Source: Aplidium turbinatum (Eukaryota; Chordata; Ascidiacea; Aplousobranchia; Polyclinidae). From it: a stretch of DNA of 64,000 nucleotides. The notes beneath the pieces were generated by a model. That model saw nothing but the letters and a program-made list of their open reading frames with translations. It searched no databases and had not been told where the DNA came from. The stretch is taken from the NCBI GenBank assembly GCA_918807975.1, contig OU964918.1, positions 992,001 through 1,056,000 on the forward strand. The letters run 5' to 3'. Positions 48,601 to 54,600 of this stretch are shown piece by piece; the stretch's first letter is position 1; each line of letters starts with the position of its first letter. Position numbers and translations under genes: made by a program.

Positions 48601-51600
48601 AGTATCAAACTATGAAGAAACATAATTCATATCTATTACCAATAGGCAATAAAACATGCATGTTCCTCCTCACTTCACTTTATCGGGCTCTTCTCATTTT
48701 TCAACAATTTTCAAACTTTCACAAAATTCAGAAAAAGTACGTTGTTTGCAAATATTTATCAACACCTTCCAAAACAGACCCTAAACAACTACTAGCAAGT
48801 CCAAAATGATTCAATCAAAATAAGATGATGCAATACTGATGCATTCAAAACGATGTCCTTTTAAAAGGACACCGGCCGTGAATGGGTTAACCGAGTTCTA
48901 CTGTATATGAAATTATATGAAAATGTAGATAGATAACGTCATATTCATGATAGCATTTCCATTCCTTTGTTTAAACAGTTAGTGGTTATGTGAGTAATTT
49001 CCCTGCAACAAACATTTACAAGACATAGCAATTCGCAATGGGAAAAACATCAGTCGAAACATGGCGTTAGAAGTTGTCTTTGATTGCACTTAATAAAATT
49101 GTGGGAAAAAGAAAAACATGGTCCGCTTGAAAGCTCTAGAAGTAAATGGGTTTATGCGACATTGCTGCACTGCATTACAAATTGTGCACTTCGTGGCTTC
49201 AATTCGTACTTTGGCTGGTAGATTGCTCACTGAAATATGAGGCAGAGAAAGCCCTTTGCAGTTGGACATTAGGGTGGCTCGTTTTTGAACTTTTTTTTTA
49301 ATTCTTTCGGGGTAGTAGGGAAATGGTGCCAATGAGTGAGAAAACAGTCATGACAAAATTTGAGATTCGTAACAAATTGTCTTCAGCCTCCTCATGGGGC
49401 CCAAAAATCGAAAAATGGGGTCAAAAACGCATTTTTTTCAAAAATAGTTTTAGTTTGGGTAGATACAATATTGTTTAGATATATCTAAATAACCTAAAAA
49501 AAAAATTGAAGTCATTTGAACTATTCCTTCAGCTTCCTCATAGCTTCCAAAAATTTCCATTTTGCTGAAAATTTCGCATTTTTGTTTGTGGTTACATAAC
49601 TACAAACTTCGTCAGTGACGTAAATTCAAATAAAAGACGTCACTTTTTCCTACCAAATTAACCCAATTTCATTAAAAAATGACGCAACAGCTCAGGGCAG
49701 GTCTATAAAAAGAAATACAATGACGTTTTATAGCTGGCAAAATGTCTAACGCAATTACGTATCATGTAACCACCCACAAAAATGTGAAATTTTCAGCAAA
49801 ATGGAAATTTTCAGAAGCTGTGAGGAAGCTGAAGGAATACTTCAAACGACTCCAATTTTTTTTCTTATGCTAATTAGATATATCTAAACAATATTGTATC
49901 TACCCAAACTAAAAATATTTTTGAAAAAAAATGCGTTTTTGACCCCATTTTTCGATTTTTGGGCCCAATGAGGAGGCTGAAGACAATTTTTTACAAATCT
50001 TAAGTTTTGTCATGATTGTTTTCTCACTCATTGGCACCATTTTCCCACTACCCCGAGAAAATTTTTAAAAAAAGTTCAAAAACGAGCCACCCTATTGGAC
50101 ATTTGTTATATGTATTTTAGATACATGGTGTATAATGTTACATATGATGAACCTAACTTGTAAGTGGAGTACAGAAGTTTTGCCCTTTTGTTACGTTAAA
50201 TTACTTGATTTGCATCGATTTGTGTTGCAGGGTCTGGTTTGTAGTGAGGAACCAGGACAAAAGATGGATCCTGGTTTGTTGCCTTCATTGCATCTCCTGA
50301 GTCTCAATTCCACTCCTCCGCCACACGATTGATTGCATTTTCTCCAAACTGTCCAATGATCCCATGTGCCTGCAAACATAAGAATACATCTACTTTCAAC
50401 AATGCTGTCGCGTTCAAGCTTCTGGAAACTTTTATGCATCTGCCTATATAAAAACATGTGCTCAATTTTAATGTGTCCTCATATTCAAGCAGGTGTTAAC
50501 ATTTAAGCATGCAATCATTTTTAACCAAAACTATTTTACTATTTGTTCCCGGACTACACTGGAAGGCGGCTACTAGAGAACATCCAGTCTTTGGTTTCGT
50601 CATCCATGACACGCAAACCTTCCACTTCGTTAGGTGGCTTGAAGATGGTACAGTCATTGATGATGTGGTCTGCGGTCTGTTCCTAAGCACCACATTCACA
50701 GGAGGAGGAAGAGGCCATTCCCCATCGATGCATGGTTGAGCGGAAAAGCCTGACGCCCGCACAGAGACGGTAGAGGCGCACCCATGCATGTCTTTGTAGT
50801 GTCAGGCCAACGGGGCGTCTGTGTCAGAGATTAACGAATGGAGTCTGGTAGTACCTGACTTCAATTCAGAATTATATTTATGGTCCGACCAAGCCCGCGA
50901 ATATGTCTTGTTCATCAGCTTCTTCTTTGTTTTTTTGTCGGCTGCATAGCCGAGTGGTGAGAACACTGGAACGGCAATCGAAAGGGCGCCGGTTCGACAC
51001 CGCTCAAGAGCATGCAGTTGTGTCTGTGACAGGGCACTTAAAGGCATGCCTGAAGGTGGACACGAAGATTGGCTTCCTTGCCTTCCCGTCCGCTTAATCT
51101 AAATCTTTAACCACCGGGTGTAAGCCTGGATACGACAAACAAAAACAGCTTCGTTGCTCAGAAATTGAGCGACCGGCACAAATGGGTGTATTGATTTCAG
51201 TCGACAAGAGTGCTCGATTGGAAGAGCAGATCTGTTTGGTGAAGATGATTGGGCTCCAGTGCCCGTTGACCGAGATACAGAGTGGCTTCTTCGCGACAAA
51301 GCTCAGTGGGTTGGATGTCAGCAAAAATAGGAAGATTGTCCAATGTTGTGGGATGCGGGCACAAGGTTATTTTACGCAGGGCACTGTTGACGGGAGTGTC
51401 GATATTATGGCAGTGAGCATTGCGGCACCAAACAGGTGCACGGTGCTCTGCTGAAGAGTAGACAAGGGCTAAGGCTGCCATATGCAAAGTGTCACCAATC
51501 GCCCTCCCAGCTGGAGCCTGCCAGGGGCTTGAATAGCTCAGTGCGGGATGTCAGTCTCTTGTGCAGTGACACCAAATGGTGGCGGTACGTGAGCGATCTA

Positions 51601-54600
51601 TCCAGTGTCACCCCAAGGTGCTGTGATTCGTGGCAGAAGGACAGAGCTTTTTTGTTGTTCTGGACATGTAGCTCAAGATCAGTTTCCAGATTGTGTAGGT
51701 GGAAAGCTGCTGCCACAGTTTTGGTTTCGCAGAGTTTCAGTCGCCAGTTCTGAAGATAAGCTGAAAGGGTTTTCATGTCCTGGCTCAAGGTGTCTTCTAG
51801 ATTTTCCCACGACTTTGTGGAGTGGAGAATTGCCAGGTCGTCCGCATAAGCATATTTTGCGGAGACCGTGGTTGGCAGGTCGTGGGTGTAGATGTTGAAA
51901 AGAAGTGGAGCCAGGACCGATCCCTGTGGGACGCCGTTTTTCAGGCGTCTCAGTCTGCTTCGCCGTGAGTTGCCGGTGGTGAAAATGCAGCTTCGATTAC
52001 TGACGAGTTCCATAATCATATGGACCATATGTTGGTGAGGAAGGAGGCGAAACAGCTTGCAAGTAAGGCCGCGATGCCATTTGGTGTCATATAGGCAGCT
52101 GCAAGATCTATAAAGACAACAACGGCCTTCTTTTTTGTTTCAAAGCACTCCTCGATATCTTTGGTCAAGAGTTTAACCTGATCTATGGTGGATTTTCCGA
52201 GCCGAACCCCAGCTTTGTCTTTTGGAAGGATTGGGTTGGCACAGGCATTAGGGAGGGCCGTCGGAAACAGATCGCTTAGCAACTCGAGTTTCTTAGGAGG
52301 TTTGTTGAGTAAATAGCGAAATCGAAAACCATTTTTTAATTGAACGCCAAGGAAGACGGTGCACAACACGGACCTAATCGGCAAATCACCCCTTTCCAGG
52401 GATATTGCCAGGGTTGCCATACCGTCCTTATTTCTAAGATTTCTCCCTTTTTTGAAGAACTCTATCTTAGAAAATATTGCTGTCCTTATTGCAAGGAAAT
52501 GTCCTTTTTTTTGATTTGAGTCCTTATTTTGTCTTATTTTTAACAATTAGTGAATAAACTTAGTGGAATGACAGCCAAATCCCTACTACAGTAAAAGTAA
52601 ACCTAGACCTGAGTTGTCGTGAGATGCACAAAGTATTTTTTTACGAACAATGAGTTGCTGGAACACATTGTTTCTGGCAAACAATATAGCATGTGATATA
52701 TAATGACTCGTATAAATGCTGAGATTTGTTCAAAAACGTTTATTTATTTTGTATGAAAACTTAATTTTTCTGTTGTCCTTATTTGTCCGTCGGCAGCCGT
52801 GGCCGAGTGGTTAGCGCGTTGGGCTCGCAGTCGAGTGCCTGCATGTTCGACTGCAGCCACCCGAACTTGCTGTTGTTTCTCTGGGCAAAAAACTTAACGA
52901 TAATTGCCTCTATCTAGTGATCGATTTCGAGTAATGGGTAGTACCAAATTTAAGTCATAAGTGGAGTAGACAACCGGAAACAGACATTGGCGTCGGCTGC
53001 AGCGTGGGTCAGGTGTATGTCGGAAGGCGTACACCGAGGCATAGGGCTCAAGTCCGATTTTCCGCAATGCAGGATAAAGATAAACAAACAATTTTGGGGT
53101 GCATGTCGATGGCAACCCTGGATATTGCAATGGCGTATATTCAGAGTGTATGCGCCGCACACCCATCAAACATGGTTGATTCATCAATCATCATACATTT
53201 AAACATCCAAGTAGGCTACTTGGTAGCCTATATAAATGGTGAAGGCAGGGTATACAAGTAGCCTAAGTACTTGGTAGCCTATATAAAAGGTGATGGCAGG
53301 ATATACAAGTAAGTAGGCTTCTTGGTAGCCTATATAAAAGGTGAAGGTTTAGTATGCAAGTAACTAGGCTCTTGGCAGCCTATAAAAAAGGTGAAGGCAT
53401 GGTATGTAAGTAAGTAGGCTACTTGATAGCCTACATAAAAGGTGAAGGCATGGTATGCAAGTAAGTAGGCTACTTGGTAGCCTATATAAATGATGAAAGC
53501 AGGGTATACAAGTACGGTAGCTTAAGTAGGCCTACTTGGTAGCCTACATAAAAGGTGAAGGCATGTTACGCAAGTAAGTAGGCTGCTTGGTAGCCTATAT
53601 AAATGGTTAAGGCATGGTATGCAAGTAGCCTATAAGTACTTGTTAGCCTATATAAAAGGTGATGGCAGGGTATGCAAATGCAAGTAAGTAGGCTACTTGG
53701 TAGCCTATATAAAAAGGTAAAGGCATGGTATGCAAGTAAGTAGGCTTATTGGTAGCCTATATAAAAGGTGTAGGCATGGTATGGAAGTAAGTAGGCCACT
53801 TAGTAGCCTATCTAAATGGTAAAGGCATGGTATGCAAGTAGGCTACTTAGTAGCCTGTTTAAAAGGTGAAGGCATGGCATGTAAATAAGTAGGCCACATG
53901 ATGGCATATACAAATGGTGAAGGCAGGGTATGCAAGTAGCTTAAGTACTTGGTAGCGTTTTTAAAAGGTGAAGACAGGGTAGCCTTAGCAAGTAAGTAGG
54001 CTACTTGGTAGCCTATATAAATGGCGAAGGCATGATATGCACGTAAGTGGGTTTCTCGGCAGCCTATATAAATCGGCGTCTTCCCGCGGCCCAATCAAAA
54101 AAAAATTTTCAGATTATTTGTTTGTGACCTAAGCCTCCTATCTGAGCCAAGTTGCTAAGTGATTTGACAAACAAAGTGCATTGACGGCCCTCCCTACAAA
54201 GCATAGATCAGCTTTCCGAGGATTTTGAAAGGAAAACAGAGGGATATCCGGCGATAACTCTTTGGGTCCTCTGGTGGCTTGTGAGGCTTAGGGATCGCAA
54301 CTAATAGAGGACTTTTTCTGATTTTTGGGATTGTGAGGTGGTGCATGCAGAAAGAGAGGAATCGACATAACCAGGACTTAAGGGCATGGCCTGCATGGAG
54401 CACAAGCTCAGGGCAGATCTTATTCGGCCATGGAGACTTGTGTGATTTCACTAGGTTGAAAGCGGTGTCGAATTCCTCTGGAGTGAAGTCTCCAGAGATT
54501 GTTTCTTTTTGTGGTGTTGCCACTCGCCACAGGGCAGACACTTCCTTGGCGACAAGGCGGGATGCCTTGCAGTCCTCTGTCTTGTAAACCCCGTTCTGCA

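Larger units (their letters stand above)
47201..48890. mobile_element. piggyBac-type (TTAA) element
   Basis: TTAA at both edges and ends CCCATTAAAAGCCGCC / GGCCGTGAATGGG, close to the element at 22851-24706. CCTTTTAAAAGGACACCGGCC-like text occurs three times (about 47341, inverted at 48498, and 48856). No transposase is left. It holds a hAT MITE-like piece and a LINE fragment. Confidence 0.7.
46405..48903. mobile_element. pogo/Tigger-type element
   Basis: Ends CAGTAGAACTCGGTTAATCC and CCGAGTTCTACTG flanked by TA on both sides, the standard Tc1/mariner-pogo arrangement. ATCCGGATTAGGCGAAGATC repeats occur near both ends. No transposase recognised: the frame at 46705-46920 has no known match. 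The TTAA element at 47201-48890 sits near its right end. Confidence 0.8.
52249..54196. mobile_element. Minisatellite-bearing hAT element, copy 2
   Basis: Ends TAGGGAGGGCCGTC and GACGGCCCTCCCTA, colinear with copy 1 at both ends, but without the transposase piece and nested hAT, plus a SINE at about 52786-53091. Imperfect 8-bp flanks (ACAGGCAT / CAAAGCAT). Inserted in the inverted LINE. Confidence 0.85.

Noticed and set aside
50940-51010. Functional tRNA gene
   Set aside because: A- and B-boxes are present but no cloverleaf could be completed, and the body, A-rich end and flanking duplication show a SINE.
52798-52870. Functional tRNA gene (Ser/Leu-like)
   Set aside because: The B-box is degenerate and the sequence is absent from the matching site in hAT copy 1, so it is a SINE head.
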